Assembly: GCA_963995505.1 (NCBI GenBank)
Contig: OZ023188.1
Location: 4,588,001 to 4,652,000, forward strand
Length of the DNA stretch: 64,000 bases
Direction of reading: 5' to 3'
Source: Hypericum androsaemum
Taxonomy: Eukaryota > Streptophyta > Magnoliopsida > Malpighiales > Hypericaceae
This document shows positions 36,790 through 47,865 of the stretch, piece after piece. The notes beneath the pieces were generated by a model. That model saw nothing but the letters and a program-made list of their open reading frames with translations. It searched no databases and was not told where the DNA came from. A program made the translations under genes and the position numbers. Every line of letters starts with the position of its first letter. Position 1 is the first letter of the stretch.

Positions 36790-38140
36790 ATTTTGAAAAA
36801 TTTTAGGGAAAAAAAATTCACAAGTCAGTTATATATAATGTACTAAGAGATTCTCTTAATAGTTTTCTGGTCCCTAAATTATGAGAAATTGAACTGATTC
36901 ATCCCTGAGTATATTTTTGGTCAATATTTTTTTTAGAATGTCAAAACTACCCTTCTCTATTACCTAATAAATAAATGAAAACAAAAAAAATCATCTTTTT
37001 TAACCTCTAAAATATTTATAACACCAAAAACACAACACCAATAACATCAAAACTAATTAACCCAAAATACTCAATTAAACGAGACAAAACACAGAGAATC
37101 AAACATCCTTTATCATTAAACAAAAGCACCAAGCAGTTAATTACATGCAATCAGAAAATTAAAAGTTTGACCAATCGAACAGCCTTTATCGTTACGCGCA
37201 GTAGCAGAAAGGGAGTCGCTTGAAAGGAATACAGAGGTCCTTGTCCTTGGCGCCACCCCCCTCCGTCGCCCATCTCGTCTTCTTTCTTCCCCTTTCTGAT
37301 CCCTAGGGATTTTGATTAGGGCCTCGGGAGAACTAAATTATAGTTTATCGCAAGGTTATCGGAAGGGTTTAGAGAATTGAGACGGTGGAGGAGGAGGGTT
37401 CGCCGACGCGGGGAAGAGATCGGGTTGACGTGGAAGAAGGTTTTTTCCAGTCTAGGGTTTATCCAAGGGCGATTGCTTACCGTTTTCCATTGCATTTCTT
37501 TTCCCGTTCTCCATTTTGGATTACCCCGCGTTCAATTAGGGCTTCACCGCTTAGGGATTTGTTAAGAGTACTTTGGAATCACTCGTTCAATTAGGGTTTC
37601 ATCGCTTCAATTAGAGTGAGTTGTGATTCTGTTGGAGTTGGAGCTTGGATGTTCCTAAGTGTAATTTTGATTATTGATAATCTGTAGCAACTGAAGCATA
37701 TGATTTTGGGTTTCATCGTGTTCAGTTAGGGCTTCACTTTTGTTATTGGTAATCTGTAGCAACAAAATCATATGATTTTGTTCTAGATGCTTCACGAAAT
37801 TTAATTCAATTGAGTATTTTTGGTTAATTAGTTTGATGTTATTGGTGTTGTGTTCTTGGTGTTTTAAATATTTTAGAGATTGAAAAAAGTGAGTTTTTTT
37901 TTATTTTTCTAGACTGAGGGGTAATTTGCTCACCAATTTTTTTACTTTCATTTTATTTGCTAGGAGAAAGAGAAGGGTAGTTTTGACATTTCATAAAAAA
38001 TATTGAGCAAAAATAGACTCAGGGACTAATCAGTTCAATTTTTTAAAACTCAGGGACTAAAAAACTATTGAAAGGACCTCCTAGTACATTATAGATAAAT
38101 TTACGGACTTGTGAGTTTTTTTCCCAAAATTTTAACAAAA
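36790..38140. mobile_element. MULE-like element with ~310-bp terminal inverted repeats
   Basis: The left arm (about 36790-37090) and the reverse complement of the right arm (about 37810-38140) match closely through attcacaagtc, atgtacta, agttt, attgaactgatt, gtcaaaactacccttctct, aatatttataacaccaa and acaacaccaataacatcaaa. Between them lies a GC-richer core (37200-37620). No transposase frame. The outermost bases are AT-rich and a target duplication was not identified. Confidence 0.75.
37200..37625 (+). other. GC-rich core of the MULE, possible captured 5' end of a host gene
   Basis: It has the look of a plant 5' leader and first exon: a pyrimidine-rich stretch (tcttctttcttccccttt), then purine-rich gcggaggaggagggttcg-like sequence with overlapping open frames (37377-37594). 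No protein family is recognised and no frame is clearly favoured. Confidence 0.3.
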
Positions 38141-38395
38141 TTTGAGATTATTTTGATAATTTTTCAGCCGTCAAGTCAGAAAAGTTGATGTGGCGTGCCA
38201 GGTTTCTTTAAAAACGGCATCCCTTCGACCAGTTAGACTCGATAATTTGTCCAAAACTCTAAGTAATTTTAATTTTAAAAATGATAAATTTAAACTATAG
38301 AATCTTAATGTGATTTTTGCGGTACCATAAAATACTAGAATATTTCCAAAAAAAAAACTCGAATATACGTTTCTCTTTTAAAAAGCCCTTAGTTG

Positions 38396-38935
38396 TAGGG
38401 ATGACAATGGGCAGGATCCGGGTAGGATCCATAGGACTCAAATTCTTACCCTCTTTTTGAATGGTGGACTCAGATCTTTACCCTTATCCTCTTTAAAAAT
38501 AAGGATTCGGACAAGATCTGGGTCCCATAAAACTAGGCAGGATCAGGGCGACCCGCGAGTCTGTGTTAAAAAAAAATTAAATTGTCTTTTGATAGTTTTC
38601 AAATAGTAATGAGATATATTCGTTCATTAAGAAAATCTATACACAGAAACTTGGCAAAAAAAATTCAAAAAAAATTGAAGTCGGGTAAGTTAAAATTGAG
38701 AATTTGGTATTATGTCTAATAATTAATATACAAATATATTATTTTAATATTAATTTTAAAAATTCGGGTAGGATGAGGGCAGGATCCTATAGATCCAGAT
38801 TCATGCCCTTATCTTTTTAAAATATCAGGATCCGGGCAGGATCAGAGTCTAGACTCGGTCAAAATTAACGGTCTTGGACCTTTCGGGTCTGAATCAGAGT
38901 AGACCCTTAGAATAAGAGTCTAATTGCCATCCCTA
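38396..38935. mobile_element. hAT-type MITE, copy A, with perfect 8-bp target duplication
   Basis: It begins tagggatgacaatgggcagg and ends taattgccatcccta. It is flanked by cttagttg at 38388-38395 and 38936-38943. The interior has words such as gggtaggatcc and gatccgggcagg repeated in both orientations. It is the same family as copy B at 40366-40928 but in the opposite orientation. Confidence 0.92.
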
Positions 38936-38943
38936 CTTAGTTG

Positions 38944-41010
38944 AATGTCGCTCTCTCCGTCGTTATCCATCATAATAGTGCCTAGTTTTTTTTAAAAAAA
39001 GGTGAGGTCAAGCCCCTGTATAAATACGAAAAATGAGTACCAAATATCAAACATAGTCAACTAACCAGCATCGAGCAAAGTACTACTACTGGCCTCAGTG
39101 TCGAGATGTTAATAGTGCCTAGTTAATCCCTAAGTCATTTCACATGGCATCTTAATTATCTATGCACCTAAGTTGAATGCCGCTTCCACCGCAGTCTTTT
39201 TAAGTAATAATTGTGGTGGGTGACAGGGAGCCATTTTTTTGGGGTCAAGTGACAGAGAACCATTTGATAAAAGAGGCGATGGCTATTTTTGGAGGTTTTC
39301 AGTTTTCACATGGAAGAAGATTCTGTGGAGATGTACTTTGCTTAATTTATTTTTTATAAGTTTGATATAATTTTACTGCTTCTTTATGCATTCATATCCC
39401 AAATAGTTACAATCATGGTAGCTTTAAAACGCGGTCTTGATATTAGGGGCTCATTATCAAATATTTAAAAAAATTAGGGCTTATTTATTTTTCAAAAATG
39501 TATTCAAAGAAGAAGAGAAAAAGAAGCAATTTACTCATATCAACTTTTTATGGAGTCCACCAACAGCTCTATTGATCGAATTCAATTCAGATTTAGGATA
39601 CCAGAATTTACTTTTGTAAGTGGAACATTTTAGATGATTGCACTCATCTTTAATGGGACAGACTTCTTTTGTATCTTGGTGTAAATAATGGAGATATATA
39701 TAATCAATTTATTTATCAAGAAAAAGCAACTGTTGCCATTTATATTGTTGCCAATTTAATTTCTAAACCATAATGCTTTTCCAATGCAAATTCATCCCTC
39801 CATAGTAACCATCACATTCTACACAATAATTAGAGAGCTTCCGTGTTAAGGTACCTAGTTCACGCACAAAATTTAGTTGTATTCAACCTTTACATGATAA
39901 TTTTCAATTTCGTGTTGAATGAATATCAATGCTTTCATTCCCTACGTCCTCCCACATGGCATCTTATTTATGTGGCCTTGTTCTTGGATGTCTGTGTCGA
40001 CTCTATCTTAAGTAAGCAAGAAGAAGTATCATAATGTGAAACAGGTGGAGTAAAATGACAGATTACGAGGACAGCAAAAAAGAAGAATGGGACAATAAAT
40101 TCTCGAAAATCCAACAGTCTTTTTTAGTAACCATTTAGTGGGTGACGACTGGCGAGGCAGAATGTAGCCAGGGTCCCATTTGATTGAAGAGGCGATGCCT
40201 GTTTTAGAAGGCTTCCAGTTTCCACTTGGAAGAAGATTCTGTAGAGATATGGGCTACTTGATTTCCTAAACCATGATTTCCTTCAAATGCCGGTTATATT
40301 GCAGATTCCTCCCTCTATAGCAATAATCACACTGTACACAATAATAAGGCAGCTTCCATGCTAAGTAGGGATGGCAATTAGATCCTTATCCTGAGGGTCT
40401 ACCCTGATCCAGATCCGAAGGGTCCAAGATCTGTTGACTTTGACCAGGTCTAGACCCTGATCCTGCCCGGATTCTGATATTTTAAAAGGATAAGGGCATG
40501 TATATGAATCAATAGGATTCTGCCCTGATTCTGCCTGAATTTTTTAAATTAATATTAAAATAATATATATGTATATTAATTAATCAACATAATACACAAT
40601 TCTCAATTTAAACTACCCAACTTCAAAAAAAATTTAGATTTGCTTGTTTGATTCTTTGTATTGATTTGTTTAATGAATGAAAATATCACATTGTTATTTG
40701 AAAACTATCAAATGCCAATTTAATTTTATTTTAAATTAAATTAAATATTTTAAAAAAATACAGACCCGCGGGTCGCCCTTATGCTGCCCGATTTTTTCGG
40801 ACCCAGATCCTGCCCGAATCCTTATTTTTAAAGAGGATAAGGGTAATGATCTGGGTCCACCATTCAAACAGAGGATAAGGATCTGGATCCTATAGATCCT
40901 ACCCGGATCCTGCCCATTGCCATCGCTAATGCTAAGGTATCCGGTTCATGCAAAGAATCTAGTTGTATTTAACCTTTACCTAACAATCTTCAATTTCCGT
41001 TTAGTATCAC
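38944..41010. repeat. Diverged tandem duplication (~0.9 kb units)
   Basis: Unit 1 (about 39130-39935) and unit 2 (about 39950-41010, including the MITE inserted in it) share, in order, cacatggcatctta, gtgggtgac, aagaggcgatg, ggaagaagattctgt, aaaccat, atcacact/attctacacaataat, agcttcc, aatctagttgtatt-type words and tttcaatttc. A further partial copy of the ttgaatgtcgct words lies at 38940. No gene is recognised in the unit. Confidence 0.75.
40366..40928. mobile_element. hAT-type MITE, copy B, with perfect 8-bp target duplication
   Basis: It begins tagggatggcaattagatcc and ends cccattgccatcgcta (one base differs from the expected terminal repeat). It is flanked by atgctaag at 40358-40365 and 40929-40936. 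It sits inside the second unit of the local duplication; the first unit has the uninterrupted site. Confidence 0.92.
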
Positions 41011-42310
41011 TGTAAAGTAGATTTTGTAAACTAGATTTTATGTAACAACTTTTTCCGGTTCATGGTTTTATATATTGCGTTCCCCAAAATAAGATTATTT
41101 AGTTGTTGGTGTTGGTTCTTTTTTCTTCAGCACGTATAGGTCTCGGGTGTCAGGTGTGTGCTTGCTTGTGAGCTTGTCTTTTTTTAATATCTAAGTTGTA
41201 GTGAGACGTTGAGAGTCTAGACGTTTTTCTTGGTATTATTGTGTCTAATAATCTAGATTTGAGCTAGATATATTTTTGAAAAATAATACAAAATTTTTAA
41301 TAAATTTTTAACAGTAATGTGTTTTTAATATTCGTATTCGAGACATCTTTATTGAACTGAAAAAAAATCTCACATCATAGATGTCGAATCAAACTGAAAT
41401 GTAATTTCCTAGTTATTTTTTTTCAATTTGAACTTCAGAAAACAAGCACACGCAGTAAGAAATTTAATTAGTACTCGTACATATGGAGAATGATAGATGT
41501 CAAAGGGCATTTAGGATAACAGAACAAGACATATATAAATTCAGAAAAATTTAGGATTTAAATTCTGATACGTATAATCTTAGTATAAAATTTTACATTC
41601 CAAAAAATACGGAGAATGATAGTAGCGAGTAATTCAAAAAACGAGGTCAATTGTACGATTTTTATTTTAAACTACCTATATCAAATTTTGTTACGGTCTA
41701 CATATTTAAGAATAGTTCTTTAACAATTATGAATAAATTCAATAAACGCTCTACGTCAAATAAAATATATTGAGCCAAAGTTTGTAGGGGAATAATATAT
41801 TACAAGAACGATATCACGTGATATTATGTTAAATTTTATGTATGGTCTAAATCTTTAAGACAACAAATTAATACATTTATATTATTGAGTTGGATTTCCA
41901 GAATTTTTACCAATGAAATAATTAGAAAGTGGAACTAGTTGTGAAAGTTTAGAAAGTGAAAATCGAGTATTTAAAAGTGGATTAGCCACCAAAGATAATC
42001 CATAATTGATAGAGCCCACCACCGTTTCCCTTTGTCCCTGTTTACTCTTGCCTGGTAACAGGAGAGATATCCCATAATTGATAGAGCCCATTACTGTTTG
42101 CCTTTATCCCTGTTTAGCTGAATAAGGTTGTGCTTAGACACGGTAAGAAAAAGTAACCGGTATCGAGTTCGAATCATTGAAAATGTAACATTGTTAAATA
42201 TTTGTTGAGAGAGTTTTATCACCTTTTAAAGGTCCTACCCGACTCTAATTTGGATTAGTCAGTCCAATAATCTACATATCAAGTGGTATAAATCAAAAAA
42301 ATAAGAAAGA
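41011..42310. other. Intergenic DNA with a 73-bp tandem duplication
   Basis: At 41994-42044 and 42067-42117 the sequence ccataattgatagagcccac/t and cctttgtccctgttta recur with a 73-base period. No gene is seen. Confidence 0.6.
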
Positions 42311-42315
42311 AATAT

Positions 42316-42690
42316 ATGGATCAGACAATTAAGGATCAGATTACAATATTTTATGCAGTAGAGCAGAACTTCAGGAACGTGGAGATCCGAATTTACTCGG
42401 ACTGTAAAATGGCAGTCGAGTTCATAAATAAATGCACAATGGCCATCGATTGAGAAGTGAAGAACAATGCAACTTTGGTTAGGTGGTCCATTTCTCCAGT
42501 GCATAAGTGTAAACTACTCTTCACTCCTAGGGCTAAGAACCAAGTAGTCAACTGGATTGCTACTAAGACTAGGATGAATACTTGTAATTCGGATTAGATA
42601 CTGAATCCTCCGATTGAGCTGTGCTCCCTCCTGTACATGGATTATCCATGTTGATTATATATGAAGGTGGTACTTATTCTATGAAAAAAA
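42316..42690 (+). pseudogene. Decayed retroelement RNase H (RVT_3-type) with A-rich tail
   Basis: The plus frame reads AVEQNFRNVEIRIYSDCKMA, VEFINK, then after a stop near 42450 FTPRAKNQVVNWIATKTRMN and LNPPIELCSLLYMDYPC. The IYSDCKMAVxxIN and PRAxNxVxxWIA pattern is that of the RNase H-like module at the C-terminus of plant LINE reverse transcriptases. It ends in an A-run at about 42682. Several stops make it non-functional. Confidence 0.6.
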
Positions 42691-42699
42691 AAGCAAAGC

Positions 42700-43395
42700 C
42701 ATCACAGAGCACCTCGAGTTCAAGGACAATATTTTAAATGTTCTACTCGATTTCGTATTTAATACGAGATGATATTAACTAAAAAGAAATTTTAATAATT
42801 TGTTATTCGATATCCATTTGGAGATATTTTTTTTAATAAAATTATTATTTACGAGATTTGAATGAGAAGTAAAAAACAAATTTCTAATGTGATCAAGCTC
42901 ACATCAATATTAGTATTATTTTTTTGGGGAAGGTATATTAATTTTTTTATATGTGTTACACCATCATTACATTGGCCGAAAATTGAACACTAAATTTCTT
43001 AAATTTTGTAATTATCTGGTACTATTGGGCTAAATATCCTTTGGCGAGAAGGTGTATTAATAAAATTGACATCCCTTTGAATCTAAAAGATTTATTATTT
43101 TATAACATAAATCGTAAGATTTTTTGGATTTTGCAATGTTCTTAAATATTGAATGATTTACGCTCTTTTAAAATTTATATTGACAACTCTTCAAGCTTGT
43201 AAATATTGGCAATTGACCACTTAACACAAGCTACTTTGCAAATATTCACAATAATTAAATATATTTTTATGGAATTAAACATATTCAGCCCGATATCATT
43301 TAAAAAAAAAGTTGTATCAATCTTTAAATTGTACCTTTTTTCCTAAAATAAGAAATAATAGAAATGAGTAATGAGAAGAAACCTTTTGTCTTTTT
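42700..43395. other. AT-rich intergenic DNA
   Basis: No gene or recognisable element. Confidence 0.5.
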
Positions 43396-43399
43396 GTTG

Positions 43400-43963
43400 G
43401 AAGCTCTGATGAGGTAAGTGGAAGCTACTTTCATCAAGCATTTCTCAAATGCCAAAATCGAAAAGAGAGCACTTGTCATGGCTATTGTCTTGCTCATAGA
43501 AACTGGAAAGCTGATGGACAAGAAGGGGGAAGCAGCCTCTTACATTTTTCCGCTCTACAGGGAAGACAAACTCAATATCCTTCCTCTTCTTGTCTACATG
43601 CACGCACCTATATCCATCCTCCCCCGGTCCATAACGTCACCTCGTCACTTGTTGCAGTGTATTTGGTTTCATTATGCTCATCATGTATGCCATCGTTTGG
43701 CGGCGTTATAAGGTCAACTATCCTTTGATATTTGGTTTCAAGCAAGAGACTACTACTGAACTGGGTTGTCGGCAAGTTTTCCTTCCTCCTAAGCACTGTT
43801 CTAGCACTACTTGCACTGGCTAGTTTCCTGGACTCCAAGTCTAATAGTTACAAGACCATCACTCAACTACTTCCATTAGGGATGATTTTGGTAAGTCTTA
43901 CTTCTATAGAAAGAGCATTTTCCAACTCCAAAACATTCTATCATCATCATTATGTTTTATGTT
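43400..43963 (+). pseudogene. 5' part of a decayed membrane-protein-like gene, interrupted by transposons
   Basis: Open frame 43418-43711 (FIKHFSNAKIEKRALVMAIV, PLYREDKLNILPLLVYMHAP) shifts near 43610 to a second frame that runs to 43963 and contains hydrophobic stretches ([31 protein letters not shown]). I do not recognise the family. After the inserted DNA, the frame can be followed from 52741 (ITLLYDFQIVLATLFCP), which suggests one gene split by insertion. Frameshift plus insertion make it a pseudogene. Confidence 0.45.
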
Positions 43964-44172
43964 TAATTGGGTGACTTTAGTCTTGTTGGACCTTGGGCCC
44001 AATAGGCAATTATTATTGTGCCTAATTGGGCCCGGGCCCATTAGGCCCAAAAAGTTGGGTTGAATGGGCCGGTCAACCCGCGTTGACCGGCCCAAGCTAC
44101 GCAAGCGCCACGTCAGCATGACGTGGCGCTGGCGTCACATGTGGCAGCCCGCGTGGCGCGCCCACATGGCGC

Positions 44173-44396
44173 CACGTGGCAAAGCTATGCGTAGCCTTGC
44201 CACGTGGCGAACATGTGGACCAAAGCGCCACGTGGCGAAGCTATTGGGTAGCTTTGCCACGTGGCAAACATGTGGACCAAAGCGCCACGTGGCGAAGCTA
44301 TTGGGTAGCTTTGCCACGTGGCGTGCCACATGGCGGACATGTGACCTATGTCATGCCACGTGGCGACATGTGGCGTGCCACGTGGTGTGCCACGTG
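44173..44396 (+). promoter_or_regulatory. Array of nine CACGTG (G-box) palindromes in the LTR
   Basis: Nine exact CACGTG hexamers, most within gccacgtggc, lie in 224 bases just upstream of the LTR TATA box: starts near 44173, 44200, 44229, 44258, 44286, 44314, 44357, 44379 and 44391. A 57-base unit (two G-boxes each) is tandemly repeated. In each unit gccacgtggcgaagcta and tagctttgccacgtggc form a 17-base inverted repeat around ttgggt with one mismatch. G-boxes bind plant bZIP and bHLH factors. Confidence 0.9.
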
Positions 44397-44422
44397 GTGC
44401 GTTTTGGCTGTCCGGATTTTCC

Positions 44423-44429
44423 TATAAAA
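44423..44429 (+). promoter_or_regulatory. TATA box of the 5' LTR promoter
   Basis: tataaaa in the context cctataaaagggg, 27 bases after the last G-box. The 3' LTR has the same motif near 52312. Confidence 0.8.
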
Positions 44430-44725
44430 GGGGAAATCCGGCTGGACCAATTTGTAACTTTTCCCACAACTACTCACTCAGAAAGGAAAATTCCGGATCA
44501 GTTCCAGAATTTTAATCAGATTTTCGATTAAAGGAAATCTCGTGAAAATCGATTACGGATTTGTTCGAACGTGATCGTAATTCGACCAGCACGAAGAAAT
44601 CGTGGACCCGAGCCTGTGGACCTCTTACTTCAACAATTAAGTGATTTATTATTAACGAATTAGTTTGTTAATTCAACGGGTTTAACACGTAATTACTCGT
44701 TAATTACGCGTCAAAACCGTCAATT

Positions 44726-44737
44726 GGTATCAGAGCA
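44726..44737 (+). other. Primer-binding site for initiator tRNA-Met
   Basis: tggtatcagagc, complementary to the 3' end of plant initiator tRNA-Met, two bases after the end of the 5' LTR. Confidence 0.93.
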
Positions 44738-45897
44738 TGGTTGAAACCATGTTTTGATGATAATATGATGTTTTAATTCAAGTAATTATGTGATTTATTG
44801 AGTTAAAAATCATATTAATCGTGATTTTATGAAAAATCATAATCTGTTGGACTTTAATGTAATTAATTTGGAACCAGCGGGACTAAATTAAATTTTGCCT
44901 AACCACGCGGGCAAATTCGCGCACGCGCGAAACCTTAAGGTACCAATCTGAAATTTTGACCGCTTACGTGGCACCTGCGTGTCATGGACCTCGGTGCAAT
45001 TTTCGGAAGACTTGGGGATTCATTGGAAATTTTCCCAAAAATCCCCAAATCGAAATCAACCCTAATCGGGCGATTTGGGCATTTTCGCCCGAAAACGAAA
45101 TCCGTCGATTTCGTCGGAAATCCGACGATTACGACGCCGGAGATCGACGATAGTCGATTCTCCGGCTTCTCCCCGACGTCTCGATACCACGTTTGTGGAT
45201 TGACGTCGCCGGAATCATGAGATCGAGGACGACGACGGCGGAGAGGCGCCGAACGGAGAAGATCTTCGCGGCGGAGAACGGCTGGACGACGGCCCGAGAG
45301 GCCGCTACGGCCGTGATTGCAAGGCCGAGACGAGTCGATTGCGACCGGTCTCGGCCCGTGGTTCGCCGCCGTTACGTGGCGGTCGTGGAGAGGAGCGGCG
45401 GCCGGATTTTCGTCTTCGCGGGAGAAGAGAGAAAATTCGGGTGAAAATATGCGAGGGGAAAAATCGTAATTTCACAATTTTTCCCGAAAATATTTATACC
45501 CGGGTCAAGAAAATTAAAAAATCGGACGGATTGGCCCGGTTTCTTGGTTCGACCCAACCCGATTTACGGTCAATTTTGACTTAAATCAAAATTGGACTTA
45601 AAATTTGGGTTTTTTCTCTTTTAATTGGATAAAATCAGTTTTTATTCAATTAAAATCCAATAAATTGATAAAAATTTTGAGAAATTTTTGTCAATTAGGT
45701 TTATTAAAATTATATTTTAATAAACTTAAAAAGAAAATATTTTGGAACGAGTTCCGAGATATGTAAAAGTTAAACTAAAATCACATAAATTGATCCATAA
45801 AATGTTCATCAAAAGATGGGAAAATGAGTTTTTCAATCATATTTTGGGACAATATGAGTATTAACCCGAAATTTAATTGCAATTGTTGCAAGATTTG
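44738..45897 (+). other. Long untranslated leader of the copia element
   Basis: Lies between the primer site and the extra ORF. The part at about 44950-45450 is GC-rich with cgtcg- and ccgga-rich words and overlapping open frames in several phases, none recognised. The rest is AT-rich. Confidence 0.6.
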
Positions 45898-46293
45898 ATG
45901 GCTACTGGAGACAGGTATCTGAACTTCTGTGCAACAGAACTTCGACAGAAGGTTCTGAAGCGCCGTTTACCGCTGCGTGTGCCCAAGAATGACATGTATG
46001 TCATTGTTGAGCACATTGAGGCTGTTCACCGGGAGATGCAAGAGTGCATCTGGGCCGGAGGTTACGATCATGGAGAGGACTGGCCTTCTATGTTTCGAGA
46101 CCTCCTGGTCACGATGAAAATTCGAGAAGATATGAGTGTCTTCTCGGCACCCGAGTTCAATACCCATAGAGATGCTCTCTATGGTCTGATCCATTATCTT
46201 GAGGATAAGGGTCTACGCAGAGAAATGATACCTTCTCCTGTTCTGGAGTTGCGAAGCGGTTTGATCTTGAACCGCTACTTCGCTAAGGATTAA
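45898..46293 (+). CDS. Extra ORF of unknown function upstream of gag in the copia element
   Basis: An intact frame of 131 codons from the ATG at 45898, in the sense orientation of the element and 555 bases before gag. The product looks like a compact soluble protein with mixed charge: YLNFCATELRQKVLKRRLP, then YVIVEHIEAVHREMQECIW, GEDWPSMFRDLLVTMKIRED and HRDALYGLIHYLEDKGLRRE. It has no signal peptide, membrane segment or zinc knuckle. It does not resemble gag, protease, integrase, reverse transcriptase or an envelope protein. Ordinary copia elements carry no ORF here. It may be a captured host sequence or an accessory ORF of this lineage. That the frame is open in an element whose pol is broken is notable but could be chance. 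Confidence 0.5.
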   Translation: MATGDRYLNFCATELRQKVLKRRLPLRVPKNDMYVIVEHIEAVHREMQECIWAGGYDHGEDWPSMFRDLLVTMKIREDMSVFSAPEFNTHRDALYGLIHYLEDKGLRREMIPSPVLELRSGLILNRYFAKD

Positions 46294-46848
46294 TATTATA
46301 GTTTTCCTCCGCTCCTGATCATCTGGATCATGGACTCAATTCCAGTTCTGGAAAGTACTCTGGAACTTCTTATCGGATCGTCCTCGTACCCGGCCCCCAC
46401 CGGATCGTCTCCGGAGCCAGATCCAGATATGTATCTGGATTCTCCTACCGGATCACCTGGACATCCGATCCCTGTGTGATTATATGTTTAACTGTCCCCA
46501 TATACATATGTTGCTTTTGGGGGACTTTTGTACAATAGGTTGTGACCTTTTCTGAGGTTTTGTGCATGTGTGAGCACACTCAGAATGTACAAATGCATGT
46601 GTCAAACATGTAATTAAATAAAGATGTTTGTTTAATTGCTTCCACTTGAATTTACTGTCAATGAACTTTAAACGGTTGAAGTTTAAGATTAATACTTGAA
46701 TGGTGAGGAGAAGCATGCCCGCGACCCACTTCGATTTTGAGATTAATCAAGAACTCCATATCGTTAAAAGTTATGAGTGATTAGTAAATTGAATCATATT
46801 GCCAAATCAAATTTCTAATATGTTCTCATATTAAAAATCCCTATAGAA
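46294..46848 (+). other. Non-coding interval between the extra ORF and gag
   Basis: Contains repeated accggatcgtc/ccggatca words (46370-46470). No recognised coding content. Confidence 0.5.
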
Positions 46849-47865
46849 ATGTCAGTCGCTTCTAGATCCATCATTGCTGAGCTAAACCGTGAGTTAAAAC
46901 TCAGCGGTGACAATTATGACAATTGGAGTATGAAAATCCAATATGTGCTTGAAGAACAAGAGGTTCTGGAGCACATACATGTCATAATGGATGAGCCTGA
47001 AGAAGGCACAACTGCTCAACATAAGCGAGATAAGGAAGCTTATGTTATTTGGAAGAGGAAAAACACTACTGCTCGATTGATCTTGTTGAGTTCAATGATG
47101 GATGATATCACCAGACAATTTCGCGTGCATGACAACGCGAAAGAGTTATGGGATTCTCTCAAACTGAAATTCGGAAAGCTTTCAGTGTCGAAGCTGCGTG
47201 CTTTGACCATAAGGTTTGATACCTTTAAAAAGCGTCCGGAGGTTCCCATGCGGAAACACTTGAGAGTGATGTCCAATATGATCAGTGAACTGGCAGAGGC
47301 CGGTCACATACTCAGCAACGAGCAGCAGATTCAAGCTGTCATCCGTTCTCTACCACCAAGTTGGGAACAGATGAAGATGAATCTTACCCATTCCGATCTT
47401 TTGGTAACATTTGATGATGTTGCCAGACACCTTGAGCTGGAGGAAGATCGTCTCCTAGCTATGAAATCCCACCCTGAAGCCCATTCGATTTGTTCGACTG
47501 GGAGTGGTGGGAAAAAGAAAAAAGGTAAAGGGAAGGGTAAGTGTAAACAAACTCCAAAGGCTGAAAACCATGGAACCAAGTTGGATGGCTCCAAGGCTAA
47601 AAAGAACAAGCGGTTTAACATTTCAAAAGTGAAATGTTTTAACTGTCAACAGAAGGGACATTTTGCAAAAGATTGCAAGATGCCCAAGCAGGTACATCTA
47701 AACTCAAGTGTGAGTAAATTGTATGTATCCTCTTGTACCCTTCTAACTGAATCACATTCTGTGTGGGTGATTGATTCAGGAGTGACAGACCATATAGCTA
47801 GAGACCGTGGTTCATTCGTTGAGTACAGGCGGTTGCGTGGATGTGAAAGGCCTGGGCACTTGTAG
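46849..47865 (+). pseudogene. copia gag and start of protease (frame broken)
   Basis: Starts MSVASRSIIAELNRELKLSG with the typical copia gag N-terminus (YDNWSMKIQYVLEEQEV, then ELWDSLKLKFGKLSVSKLRA: the UBN2/retrotran_gag region). A Lys-rich stretch leads to a zinc knuckle, CFNCQQKGHFAKDC (C-x2-C-x4-H-x4-C), at about 47635-47680, which binds element RNA. The protease active-site motif VWVIDSG follows at about 47762. The frame then runs into a stop at 47865. Relative to related elements some codons after GSFVEYR seem to be lost, together with a frameshift. Confidence 0.9.

Larger units (their letters stand above)
43984..44723 (+). repeat. 5' LTR of the copia element (740 bp)
   Basis: Starts tgttggaccttgggcccaat and ends aaaaccgtca. 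It contains the CACGTG array (44173-44396), a TATA box at 44423-44429 and the transcribed region after it. It is 24 bases longer than the 3' LTR; the visible length differences fall in the CACGTG repeat region. Confidence 0.97.

Noticed and set aside
44064..44531. Open frame rich in TWR/HVAK repeats in the 5' LTR, and its copy in the 3' LTR
   Set aside because: It is a by-product of the tandem G-box repeats in non-coding LTR DNA.
44724..44740. Possible tRNA-Met gene fragment
   Set aside because: Only the 12-base complement of the tRNA 3' end is present and it abuts an LTR, so it is a primer-binding site.
45193..45584. Overlapping Arg-rich frames in the copia leader
   Set aside because: High GC content leaves several phases open at once; none has a recognisable domain or a clear start.
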